Virus record (IMG/VR): IMGVR_UViG_3300020428_000040
Location: 1-34,906 of that record
Length of the DNA: 34,906 bases
From: a virus
Reading direction: 5' to 3' (one strand)
Below, piece after piece: positions 27,009 through 34,046 of the stretch (within the stretch, counting starts at the first letter, position 1; each line of letters opens with the position of its first letter). Both the position numbers and the translations under genes were made by a program. The notes under the pieces were generated by a model. That model had not been told where the DNA came from, ran no database searches, and saw nothing but the letters and a program-made list of their open reading frames with translations.

Positions 27009-28263
27009 AATTTGCTAATTCAGGAAATGTTTTCTTCCAATCCGTGTCTCCACGTATTTGGTCAGTTTTATCAAAATACTCTAATGCAATCTGCCAGAAT
27101 TTTTCATTCCGTGGTTGCATCATGTCCTGGTATATATGATCTGCTACAGTCTTCACATATGGTCCAATCTGTTCTTTTACTTCATCAGGCAAATGTCGGG
27201 TTTGACAGAATTGAGGGTTATCAATCCTATTCAACATCATATTATCACCAAATATACCATTATCCTTCATCCACTGTACTGTATTATGTAAATCCAATAT
27301 ACCAAGAATACTTGGTGTTAAAGTACAATACAACCTACCTTGTTTGTTTATAGGGGTATGTAGATAATCTCGTATTTCAAATACGTTCTTGACAGTACTT
27401 TCCCAATCTGTAGGATATCTTAACCAATGGTTACGTTCACGTAACCCATCCACTGACCATTGAAACTCTGTCCACCTAAAAGCATCAATATACTTTTTCA
27501 TCTTACTAAGATGAGTATGTGTCATATTTGAAACATACCCCAATTCAATACCTTTCGCTTCACCTGATTCGATTAATTCATCTAGAAGTTCAAAATGCGA
27601 TTTCATCAGCATTGGTTCTCCTCCACAGAAGACCATAAACCGAATATTCTTCGCATGTTTAATAATATCATCTTTAAATGAACGCCATTGTTCTGGATTT
27701 ACCTTTTTAACATCCCTATCAACAAATGAATAGCGTTTTAATAACCCCAACCATTTTGGATCTATCTTACCAAGTTGTTTTACTGCTTGTTCTCTACCAC
27801 TAGAGTTTTCTACCTGACACTCATAACATTGAAGATTGCAGTAGTTACCAAACGCATTTAATTCTAACTTAATGAACCTATGCTCTGTTTCAACCATATT
27901 TCCTTCTTTATCAAAGTTTTGCAAACAATCCATAATAAGTGGATTACTCATTCTTGGTGACCATCCACTTTCTTTCTCACTACGCCAGCATAAATCGCAA
28001 GCATGCTTCAATCTAGGGCTTTTCTTACCCAATATCATTTCTTTTCGCAGTACAGTAAAATCTTCTCCTTTAAAATGCCCTATAGGATCTGTGTTCTGAG
28101 GACCATTTGGGGTCATAGTCCTAGACCAGCAACATGGTTGATAATTTATTCCAGTACCATTCCTCAACTGCTGAAATGGTAGGTTACACATAACCTTACT
28201 ATTCTTTATGGACTCATACTCTTCTTGAGTCCATATAGAATTAGGGTTTTTATTCAAATCCAT
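26983..28263 (-). CDS. Radical SAM protein with N-terminal SPASM/twitch-like Cys cluster, 426 aa
   Basis: The radical SAM iron-sulfur motif CX3CX2C is present as Cys142, Cys146 and Cys149 (NYCNLQCYECQ). The SAM-binding GGE motif follows at residues 214-216 (FCGGEPML). Ahead of the core there is a second Cys set, C26, C44-C45, C89 and C92 (CNLPFQ..YQPCCW..CDLCW), like a SPASM or twitch auxiliary-cluster region placed at the N-terminus. Radical SAM enzymes of this group use a 5'-deoxyadenosyl radical to modify peptides, sugars or other substrates. The substrate here is unknown. The start directly abuts the carbamoyltransferase stop (TAA-ATG), so the two are co-translated. A role in making or tailoring a surface sugar or small molecule is inferred from neighbours. 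Confidence 0.85.
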   Translation of the reverse strand: MDLNKNPNSIWTQEEYESIKNSKVMCNLPFQQLRNGTGINYQPCCWSRTMTPNGPQNTDPIGHFKGEDFTVLRKEMILGKKSPRLKHACDLCWRSEKESGWSPRMSNPLIMDCLQNFDKEGNMVETEHRFIKLELNAFGNYCNLQCYECQVENSSGREQAVKQLGKIDPKWLGLLKRYSFVDRDVKKVNPEQWRSFKDDIIKHAKNIRFMVFCGGEPMLMKSHFELLDELIESGEAKGIELGYVSNMTHTHLSKMKKYIDAFRWTEFQWSVDGLRERNHWLRYPTDWESTVKNVFEIRDYLHTPINKQGRLYCTLTPSILGILDLHNTVQWMKDNGIFGDNMMLNRIDNPQFCQTRHLPDEVKEQIGPYVKTVADHIYQDMMQPRNEKFWQIALEYFDKTDQIRGDTDWKKTFPELANYALEYPLS

Positions 28264-29655
28264 TTAAAATACTCTTACATCATATTTTGTAGAGAATGCT
28301 ACAGCATCATCTATCGTATTTATTATGGGCATGCCACGAATGTTTAATGATGTATTCAAGAGGACAGGACACCCTGTTCTTTCGTACCAGCACTCCAGTA
28401 TGGGTCTAATGACGCTAGAAGAGATCTTAGGGACAGTTTGGACTCTTGCAGTGTTATCGACATGTATGCATGCTGGAATGGCACTACCACGCTTTGCAGA
28501 GTACACATAAGACATGTGCCTTGACTGCCTAGGCATATCAAAGTAGTCTACTGCATGCTCTTCTAGTATTGCTGGTGCAAATGGTCTAAATCTTTGCCTT
28601 TTCTTAATATCATTTACTTTTCTCTTGTTCTCCATTTTTCTCGGATCCGCCAATAGACTTCTGTTACCAAGAGCCCTAGGACCAAACTCAGCACGACCAT
28701 TTGCAACACCAGCGAGTCCAGTTTTGAGGATTTCTTCGACAACTTCTTTAGGATCACACGGTTTCTCTATATTATAACCTAAGTACGGACTAAATGGAAC
28801 TCTTTTACCATAAGAAAGCAAAGCAGCACCCAATGACCCACCAGCATCGCCAGGATTAGGCATAATCCATAAGTTATCATCACACTGCACTTGCAACTTA
28901 GAGTTAGCAACGCAATTCAATGCAACTCCACCCCCATAGCAAATATTATCACTAAACTTAAGAGCAATCTTGAATATCTTACTTAACTCCTCCTCTAACA
29001 CTACTTGAGCACTAGCAGCGATGTCTACAGGGTCTCCATTTATCGGTCTTCTTATACCTTTGTGATTATTTACCCATAATTGTCTCCGTAATCGCTTGGT
29101 ATGACAGGGTTTTCCAAAGGCACTCATTCCCATGAAGATATATTCTTCATCTAGGGGTTTTAGACCAACATAATCAGTTAAAGCAGAATACCAGAGTCCA
29201 ATAGACCTTGGATAACACATATTCCACTTTTTATAGTATTTCGCAACTCCATTTTCATATTTCGCCTTCCATATACTTGCAGTATCCCATTCTCCAATAC
29301 TATCTACTACTACACAAGCTGCCTCGTCATATTTTGACGTTTGAAACGCAGCAGCAGCATGTGATAAGTGATGATAGTGATTAACTGTCGGTTTTAGTGC
29401 TAAAGCACGTTCTTTTTTCGCAGTATCAAATTGACCTGCAAACCATTGACGTGATCTTTTGAGAAATCCAGTTTTTTCGTAAAATGCTATAGTATCATCG
29501 CCATTTAGTTCCAACGCTAAAGTCGCTTGTTCAGCAGTTAAGTGTTTATCATGCTTTTTACGAGAATATCGTTCAGCATGACTAGCATATGTAATACGCC
29601 CATTCTTTAGAACTGAAATGGCAGCATCATGAAAACCTTCACTAAATCCAATCAT
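28264..29655 (-). CDS. Carbamoyltransferase, NodU/CmcH family, 463 aa
   Basis: This family transfers a carbamoyl group from carbamoyl phosphate, via carbamoyl-adenylate, to a hydroxyl on a sugar or natural product. The N-terminal Kae1-like domain shows GFHDAAISVL at residues 7-16, the metal-binding His cluster VNHYHHLSHAAAAF (His93, 95, 96, 99), DSIGEWDTASIW at about 118-129 and GGGVALNCVANSKL. The C-terminal YrdC-like domain begins with the very characteristic NGRAEFGPRALGNRSLLADP. At 463 aa it is somewhat shorter than the usual 550-600, mainly by shorter loops; all signature motifs are intact. The start is set by the family's usual first motif; the purine-rich GAGGA lies unusually close to the ATG. 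It is part of the minus-strand modification block, before the radical SAM gene. Confidence 0.93.
   Translation of the reverse strand: MIGFSEGFHDAAISVLKNGRITYASHAERYSRKKHDKHLTAEQATLALELNGDDTIAFYEKTGFLKRSRQWFAGQFDTAKKERALALKPTVNHYHHLSHAAAAFQTSKYDEAACVVVDSIGEWDTASIWKAKYENGVAKYYKKWNMCYPRSIGLWYSALTDYVGLKPLDEEYIFMGMSAFGKPCHTKRLRRQLWVNNHKGIRRPINGDPVDIAASAQVVLEEELSKIFKIALKFSDNICYGGGVALNCVANSKLQVQCDDNLWIMPNPGDAGGSLGAALLSYGKRVPFSPYLGYNIEKPCDPKEVVEEILKTGLAGVANGRAEFGPRALGNRSLLADPRKMENKRKVNDIKKRQRFRPFAPAILEEHAVDYFDMPRQSRHMSYVYSAKRGSAIPACIHVDNTARVQTVPKISSSVIRPILECWYERTGCPVLLNTSLNIRGMPIINTIDDAVAFSTKYDVRVF
28317..28324 (-). promoter_or_regulatory. Possible internal late promoter (AATAAATA)
   Basis: The minus strand reads AATAAATA inside the carbamoyltransferase gene, 53 bases before the radical SAM ATG. 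It fits the NATAAATA form, but the site is inside a coding sequence and AT-rich DNA yields such matches by chance. Confidence 0.25.
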
Positions 29656-29679
29656 TCCTCGTAAATGTATGGATCACTT

Positions 29680-29868
29680 TTACGAAGTTTTCTCATCTTC
29701 TGCCAATGTTTGAACTTTTGAATCAGTTTGTTGAACATTTTTTGGTAATAATGAAATAGTAGTAGAACCATCAGGGTGGTCTACTTTAGTTATATAGTGA
29801 TGTGGAAATGCTTTATGCAAAGCATCTTGCTTAGTGAGTTTTTTAACCCAAGTCAGGGTACTTTTCAT
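29680..29868 (-). CDS. Hypothetical protein, 62 aa
   Basis: Read from ATG at 29868 (MKSTLTWVKKLTKQDALHKA, then FPHHYITKVDHPDGSTTISL and LPKNVQQTDSKVQT). This start has a good Shine-Dalgarno (GAGG six bases before the ATG) and overlaps the end of the preceding SGNH-like gene by 26 bases. A longer frame from 29904 exists, but its extra residues lie within the upstream gene and lack this support. It has a basic N-terminal part, a beta-hairpin-like middle (YITKVDHPDGSTTISLL) and an acidic polar tail. No domain is recognised. It is followed after 24 bases by the carbamoyltransferase. Confidence 0.55.
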   Translation of the reverse strand: MKSTLTWVKKLTKQDALHKAFPHHYITKVDHPDGSTTISLLPKNVQQTDSKVQTLAEDEKTS

Positions 29869-30709
29869 TGACGACCTCAATAATTTTTTTAGCGATAAGT
29901 TCATGTCCTAATGCAGACGGATGACCGCCTGTTCTATTTACCTCACCTTTTAAATCATACATCTTACAGTATCTAGGATTTTTAAAATCCCCAGCTCTAC
30001 CCAATACATTATTTCCACCCTGTAAAAAGAAATCTACAGTATCACTACGATCTTTATATGCAATTTCATTCTTTGAAGTATTCTCAAAGGGTCGCTTTCC
30101 CATTATAACATATGGTATATCTCTAAACATGTGTTTAAAAGCATATTGATGCAACCACCAATTCTCTAAGGATAATATTTCAGAATAAACATGAAGATAG
30201 TAAGCATCTGCTATTTCTTGCAATTCTTTCTTTCTAATATCCCATCTTGGGTTCAGATCTTCTTTATGAACAAATGCGTCTATAAGATCTGGTAATAAAG
30301 TTTTTTTAGAATATCTTTGTCTTACTTCTAAACTTCTTTCATTATTCGATCGTTTATTATTTGCAGATATAGATTGAATATATCTTTCTGGGTGTTCTAT
30401 ATCTATTCTACTAGGTTCTGTTAATTGAAATATAACAAGATCATACTTTTGACCTGTCCATTTAGCAGCATTCTTAGATTCTGCAAGAGTTCTTAAAATC
30501 CACTGATTACTTGCTCCACATTTAGATTTATTGATTACTTCACAGTTATAATGCTTTGCTAATAGATTACTATACCTTTTCTGTTCTCTTTCGGATCTTA
30601 TAGACCTATCTCCCAAATCAAATTGGGTAAGTACATCAGATTGCTTTACATGCTGCCATTCTAACTCATCACCAAAAGAAAAACTACAACCACTAAGCAA
30701 TATTCTCAT
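29843..30709 (-). CDS. SGNH-hydrolase-like protein A, 288 aa
   Basis: The N-terminus MRILLSGCSFSFGDEL carries the block I pattern of SGNH-type esterases (G-x-S with S9 as candidate nucleophile, then G-x-E-L). The C-terminus GGHPSALGHELIAKKI resembles block V, where an H-P-x---GH motif supplies the catalytic His. KSKCGASNQWILRT at about residues 61-74 would be the block II Gly region. Proteins of this kind remove or transfer acyl groups on carbohydrates, or cleave lipid esters; some are structural. The middle region with YVIMGKRPFE has no clear family match. Its ATG overlaps the end of the 53-aa gene by 17 bases. It is paralogous in plan to the 226-aa protein encoded upstream. The hydrolase call is by motif only. 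Confidence 0.68.
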   Translation of the reverse strand: MRILLSGCSFSFGDELEWQHVKQSDVLTQFDLGDRSIRSEREQKRYSNLLAKHYNCEVINKSKCGASNQWILRTLAESKNAAKWTGQKYDLVIFQLTEPSRIDIEHPERYIQSISANNKRSNNERSLEVRQRYSKKTLLPDLIDAFVHKEDLNPRWDIRKKELQEIADAYYLHVYSEILSLENWWLHQYAFKHMFRDIPYVIMGKRPFENTSKNEIAYKDRSDTVDFFLQGGNNVLGRAGDFKNPRYCKMYDLKGEVNRTGGHPSALGHELIAKKIIEVVNEKYPDLG

Positions 30710-30854
30710 CGTTTTTAATAATAATGTCTTCAGGTTGATAATGTGTTTTAATACCAGCAGATATCATCTGTCTCATCTTTGTTTGGATATCTTCTGCTTC
30801 TTTTTTGCTAAGATGGTGAAAAGCTTGCTTTTCATCAAGGTAGACACTGTACAT
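30693..30854 (-). CDS. Small protein, 53 aa, between two SGNH-like genes
   Basis: The frame runs from ATG at 30854 to TAG at 30693 and encodes MYSVYLDEKQAFHHLSKKEA, EDIQTKMRQMISAGIKTHYQ and PEDIIIKNDENIA. A strong Shine-Dalgarno (AAGGAGAA) sits just before the start, and a CATAAATA box is 21 bases upstream. The end overlaps the start of the 288-aa gene by 17 bases. A strand, a long amphipathic helix and a terminal IIIK strand suggest a small folded domain. I recall similar small proteins in cyanophages but no function. Confidence 0.75.
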   Translation of the reverse strand: MYSVYLDEKQAFHHLSKKEAEDIQTKMRQMISAGIKTHYQPEDIIIKNDENIA

Positions 30855-30875
30855 CAGTTCTCCTTCGATTGAAAG

Positions 30876-30883
30876 TATTTATG
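30876..30883 (-). promoter_or_regulatory. Candidate late promoter (CATAAATA)
   Basis: The minus strand reads CATAAATA, 21 bases before the ATG of the 53-aa gene and just past the stop of the 226-aa gene. This is the same box and nearly the same spacing as at gp8 and gp25. Confidence 0.5.
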
Positions 30884-30884
30884 A

Positions 30885-31565
30885 TTATTTTAACACACTA
30901 ATGATATAGTCTGCTAGGTGCTGATGTGCTTCAGCAGTTGGATGACCTAGTGGTAATGTCTCCTGATGACCCTTTAATAGGAAATCACTTTCAGAAACAC
31001 CCCAAATAAACCTAGGTTCCCTATCAATATGGTCTTTCCATATACAAGGTAAGTAGTATTCACTTATTGCCCAATCATCATGGGTAATAAAGCAATATGG
31101 AATCCTTCTTTTGATACATTCTTGCTCTAACAGGTAATAGTTCTTCCAAAGGGCATCCATACCCAACTGGGGGTGGTAATACCTTTGATAAAACCCTTTC
31201 CACTTTCTAGGGGTCTGAACAGTAACACATTTATACGGGTCTTTGTCAACATGGTCAATATCTACCTTCATTTTTATCCCATTCTCAGTCGTTGCTTCAA
31301 ACTTCTTTCCTGTATTGGGTTCATACCCATCTAAACGACTTGTGACAGTAAATTGAATAACCATAGCATCACATTCATTGGTTCTTAACCAATCCATTGT
31401 AGTTCTAGCAATTCCATCATTACTAATTCCACATTTTGAGATATTATGATCTACTGCACCAAAATGTTTAGCAACTTGTCTAGAATATCTCTGCTGATAA
31501 TGTGAATCTAGTTCATCACCCCAACAAAGTGAGCAACCGTTAAATAGTATACTGTTATATGTCAT
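30885..31565 (-). CDS. SGNH-hydrolase-like protein B, 226 aa
   Basis: MTYNSILFNGCSLCWGDEL (Ser12 as candidate nucleophile) repeats the G-C-S-x-x-x-G-D-E-L pattern of the 288-aa protein. ISKCGISNDGIARTTMDWLR is equivalent to the partner's KSKCGASNQWILRT, and the C-terminus LGHPTAEAHQHLADYI corresponds to its GGHPSALGHELIAKKI, with His208 as candidate catalytic base. The two proteins are therefore diverged paralogues. Possible roles are deacylation or acyl transfer on a surface sugar. The ATG at 31565 is fixed by the closeness of the GCS motif. It is divergent from the amidinotransferase gene, the two start codons being one base apart. Confidence 0.68.
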   Translation of the reverse strand: MTYNSILFNGCSLCWGDELDSHYQQRYSRQVAKHFGAVDHNISKCGISNDGIARTTMDWLRTNECDAMVIQFTVTSRLDGYEPNTGKKFEATTENGIKMKVDIDHVDKDPYKCVTVQTPRKWKGFYQRYYHPQLGMDALWKNYYLLEQECIKRRIPYCFITHDDWAISEYYLPCIWKDHIDREPRFIWGVSESDFLLKGHQETLPLGHPTAEAHQHLADYIISVLK

Positions 31566-31566
31566 A

Positions 31567-32886
31567 ATGTCGGTACATCAACATTGGGATCCCCTTGAAG
31601 CCTGCTTAGTTGGAAAATCCTATAGTCCTGAGTTCTATAGTTATATAGAGAACCCAAAAATACGTAATGCATTTGAAAAGATAGCAATAGAAACAGAAGA
31701 AGACTACCAGAAGATCATATCTAAGTTAGAAGAGTTTAATGTAGAAGTCGTAAGGATGGATGTTGGTTCATATGAGGACTATTACGATAAGGAAAAGGAT
31801 AAAAACGATTTATGCAGGGTTTGTCCACCCATGCAACCAAGAGATTTCACTGCAATGGTGGGAGATCGCTTTTTTATGCCTGGACCTGACTTTTGCAACC
31901 CCAATAATATAGAAGGTATCTATTGGGGTATGCTTGATGACTGGAATAAAAGTCCTGAACGACTACATGATGAAGAAGTCATGTGTAAGTTCATTTTGGA
32001 CGCTATGCAACCTGGTAGACCTCATGACCTCAAAGGATCTTGGAATGAAATAAGAGAAAACTGGAAAGATGACCTATTAAAAAACGGATCAGGTTTCTTA
32101 AGTCACTTAGATATAGACTCAGCGAAGAAATTGATACTTGCTGCTGAAAGAAACACTATAGGATCTAATGCTAGGGTTAACAGAGACCTTTTCTATGACG
32201 TTTGGAACCCTGTTCGTAAATGGTGTGACGATAATGGTATAGAAAAGGTTTATGACCAGTATATTAACAGTGCAACCATGTGGAGGATGGGGAAAGACCT
32301 ATATTTCAGTCTAGTTAACATAGTTAATTACATGAACAGAGATCATTGTGTATCAAAGTGGCAAAAAATCTTCCCAGATTACAATATTCACGTTTTAGAC
32401 GAACCAGGACACTGTGATGGTGGTATGCATCCAATAAAACCTGGTCTTATTGCATCAACTAACTCCTATGCTACTCCTAAATTCTTTCCAGGTTGGGATA
32501 TTGTCGAAGTTGACCTACATTGGGATAAAATGGAAGGATGGAGAAACATTAAAAACAAAAATAAAGGCAGATGGTGGATAGAAGGTGAAGAAGACAACAA
32601 AGAATTGGAAGAATTTATAGATTGTTGGATGAATGACTGGGTAAATTATGCAGCAGAGTCAGTTTTTGATGTAAATATGTTAATCATTGACGAAAATAAC
32701 GTAATTTGCAATAATTACAATGAAAACCTGTTCAAAAAGTTCGATGAGTATAATGTTACACCCCATGTTATCAATTTCAGACATAGATATTTCTGGGATG
32801 GTGGATTACACTGCATCACAAGCGATCTCAAGCGAAAAGGAGAAAAGGGAGACTTCAGTTATATAAAGAATAAAAAAGATTCGTAA
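31567..32886 (+). CDS. Amidinotransferase-family protein, 439 aa
   Basis: The plan follows glycine and inosamine-phosphate amidinotransferases, which move an amidino group from arginine to an amine. HWDPLEACLVG at residues 6-16 equals the family's N-terminal EWDPLEEVIVG; PMQPRDFTAMVGDRFFMPGP (88-107) equals its MPRD...VGNEIIEAP; DEPGHCDGGMHPIKPG (278-293) contains the catalytic His (His282); WDGGLHCITSDLKRKG (410-425) contains the catalytic Cys (Cys416), as in GGFHCWTCDVRRRG. However, the segment INSATMWRMGKDLYFSLVN (233-251), aligned to DAADFIRAGRDIF, has Thr237 where the triad Asp is expected. It may use another residue, have another substrate or be inactive as an amidinotransferase. It opens the plus-strand half of the modification block; no Shine-Dalgarno is seen. 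Confidence 0.82.
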   Translation: MSVHQHWDPLEACLVGKSYSPEFYSYIENPKIRNAFEKIAIETEEDYQKIISKLEEFNVEVVRMDVGSYEDYYDKEKDKNDLCRVCPPMQPRDFTAMVGDRFFMPGPDFCNPNNIEGIYWGMLDDWNKSPERLHDEEVMCKFILDAMQPGRPHDLKGSWNEIRENWKDDLLKNGSGFLSHLDIDSAKKLILAAERNTIGSNARVNRDLFYDVWNPVRKWCDDNGIEKVYDQYINSATMWRMGKDLYFSLVNIVNYMNRDHCVSKWQKIFPDYNIHVLDEPGHCDGGMHPIKPGLIASTNSYATPKFFPGWDIVEVDLHWDKMEGWRNIKNKNKGRWWIEGEEDNKELEEFIDCWMNDWVNYAAESVFDVNMLIIDENNVICNNYNENLFKKFDEYNVTPHVINFRHRYFWDGGLHCITSDLKRKGEKGDFSYIKNKKDS

Positions 32887-32901
32887 CAATGGTTACCTTA
32901 A

Positions 32902-33873
32902 ATGAATAAAAATCGTTATGATAGCAAGACTCCTCGTCTTCTTATATCAGCAGGGACAGGTTGGAGTGCTACAACTCCATTATTATACACGTTGGCAATA
33001 GCAAATAGGTATTGCCATCCTAGTTACTGGAAAGAATCTGAATATTTGACAGCAATAGACGGTCCTAGACATCAAAAATACTTAGATAAGTACAAAGAAG
33101 AGAACTCAACTGCCGAAGAAGAACGAATAAGGAATGAAGGTACAGCAATTTCTTGGAATAAACACCCAGATATATCAGTTCACTCCAAATATATCACTCT
33201 CAGTAAGCAAGATAAGATAAATTGGATGACTCCACCCTTTACAATTCAAAAATATTGCCATTTTTATAGAAATCATTGGTTAGGATTGCAAGAAAATAGC
33301 AAATATCAAGCAGTTGCTGACTTTTCTAATGCAAATTTTGCTTTACCAGAAGAAAAAGTTAAAAAATTCAAGCCATTTTTGAATGAATGGTTTGATACTA
33401 AGGTTATAATGATTTTTAGAGACCCAGTTAGACGGATTTTTTCAGAATTTCAGTCCAGATACTATAGAAGACACTTCGGAAGAGTCTATCCAAACGCTAT
33501 GACATACTTAAGTAACTATCTTGATCGGTCAATTCCTGAAGATTGTGAATATATCAAGCATTATAAGAAATGGAAGAAGTATTTTCCTACTCATCCTATA
33601 GTAATGGAAGAATTTTGGGACGGAGAAACCGAAAATCTATCAAATTTTCTAGATTTTAACATTAAAGACATCTACCCTAACTGTTATTGGCCAGAATGTG
33701 GGAACGCAGCACCAAAATATGACGGATTAAGTGACCAATACTTATCAGATCGTGAAAATATGACACCACAATTTTATAAAAAAATTAAAGATAAGTTATT
33801 ACCAGAATATGAAGCATGGTATGACGAATTTGGTAGTTTACCAAAGACTTGGGGTAAACATATTTACCTATAA
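32902..33873 (+). CDS. Sulfotransferase, 323 aa
   Basis: PAPS-dependent sulfotransferase fold. Residues 13-27 (LLISAGTGWSATTPL) form the 5'-phosphosulfate-binding loop after the first strand, with G-x-G-x-S-x-T-T-x-L. Residues 168-183 (VIMIFRDPVRRIFSEF) form the 3'-phosphate-binding motif with Arg173 and Ser181, and an adjoining YYRRHFG. Between them lies a YCHFYRNHWLGLQ region. Length is standard for cytosolic or carbohydrate sulfotransferases. The acceptor is unknown; a sugar or small molecule is likely given the neighbours. It begins 15 bases after the amidinotransferase stop. An upstream ATG at 32889 gives only six codons, so 32902 is the start. It ends CTATAAATA, whose TATAAATA makes a late box for the next gene. 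Confidence 0.88.
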   Translation: MNKNRYDSKTPRLLISAGTGWSATTPLLYTLAIANRYCHPSYWKESEYLTAIDGPRHQKYLDKYKEENSTAEEERIRNEGTAISWNKHPDISVHSKYITLSKQDKINWMTPPFTIQKYCHFYRNHWLGLQENSKYQAVADFSNANFALPEEKVKKFKPFLNEWFDTKVIMIFRDPVRRIFSEFQSRYYRRHFGRVYPNAMTYLSNYLDRSIPEDCEYIKHYKKWKKYFPTHPIVMEEFWDGETENLSNFLDFNIKDIYPNCYWPECGNAAPKYDGLSDQYLSDRENMTPQFYKKIKDKLLPEYEAWYDEFGSLPKTWGKHIYL

Positions 33874-33876
33874 ATA
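33869..33876 (+). promoter_or_regulatory. Candidate late promoter (TATAAATA)
   Basis: A perfect T4-type late box TATAAATA on the plus strand, overlapping the sulfotransferase stop codon, 14 bases before the ATG of the 51-aa gene. The only plus-strand box of this form that I noticed. Confidence 0.5.
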
Positions 33877-33890
33877 AAGAAAGATTCGTC

Positions 33891-34046
33891 ATGTTCATGC
33901 GAACACAAAATAAAGAGAACTACTATTACCTGTTCTGGGTAGTAGCAATGGTTGCATTTATAATACCGCAGGTATTTACTGCCTATGGTATAATTAGAAT
34001 AACTAACTTTTTATCAAAACCTATAGCAGTTGAGGTAGTTAAATGA
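33891..34046 (+). CDS. Small membrane protein, 51 aa
   Basis: ATG at 33891 to TGA at 34044-34046, encoding MFMRTQNKENYYYLFWVVAM, VAFIIPQVFTAYGIIRITNF and LSKPIAVEVVK. One hydrophobic helix (residues about 11-36, YYYLFWVVAMVAFIIPQVFTAYGI in part) follows a polar N-terminus, so a single-pass membrane protein is likely. Its stop overlaps the methyltransferase start by four bases (ATGA), which supports translation. No known family is recognised; small membrane proteins at this position could anchor a partner enzyme, but that is speculation. Confidence 0.72.
   Translation: MFMRTQNKENYYYLFWVVAMVAFIIPQVFTAYGIIRITNFLSKPIAVEVVK

Noticed and set aside
26991-27353. Plus-strand 120-codon frame opposite the radical SAM gene
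   Set aside because: It is antisense to a gene with clear catalytic motifs and has no start signals.
28356-28541. Minus-strand 61-codon frame inside the carbamoyltransferase gene
   Set aside because: It overlaps the conserved C-terminal domain in another frame and is a shadow.
29869-29904. Upstream extension of the 62-aa gene to a 74-codon frame
   Set aside because: The internal ATG at 29868 has a well-placed GAGG, and the extension lies inside the preceding gene.
32889-32909. Short ATG frame before the sulfotransferase
   Set aside because: It has only six codons (MVTLNE) and is most likely chance.
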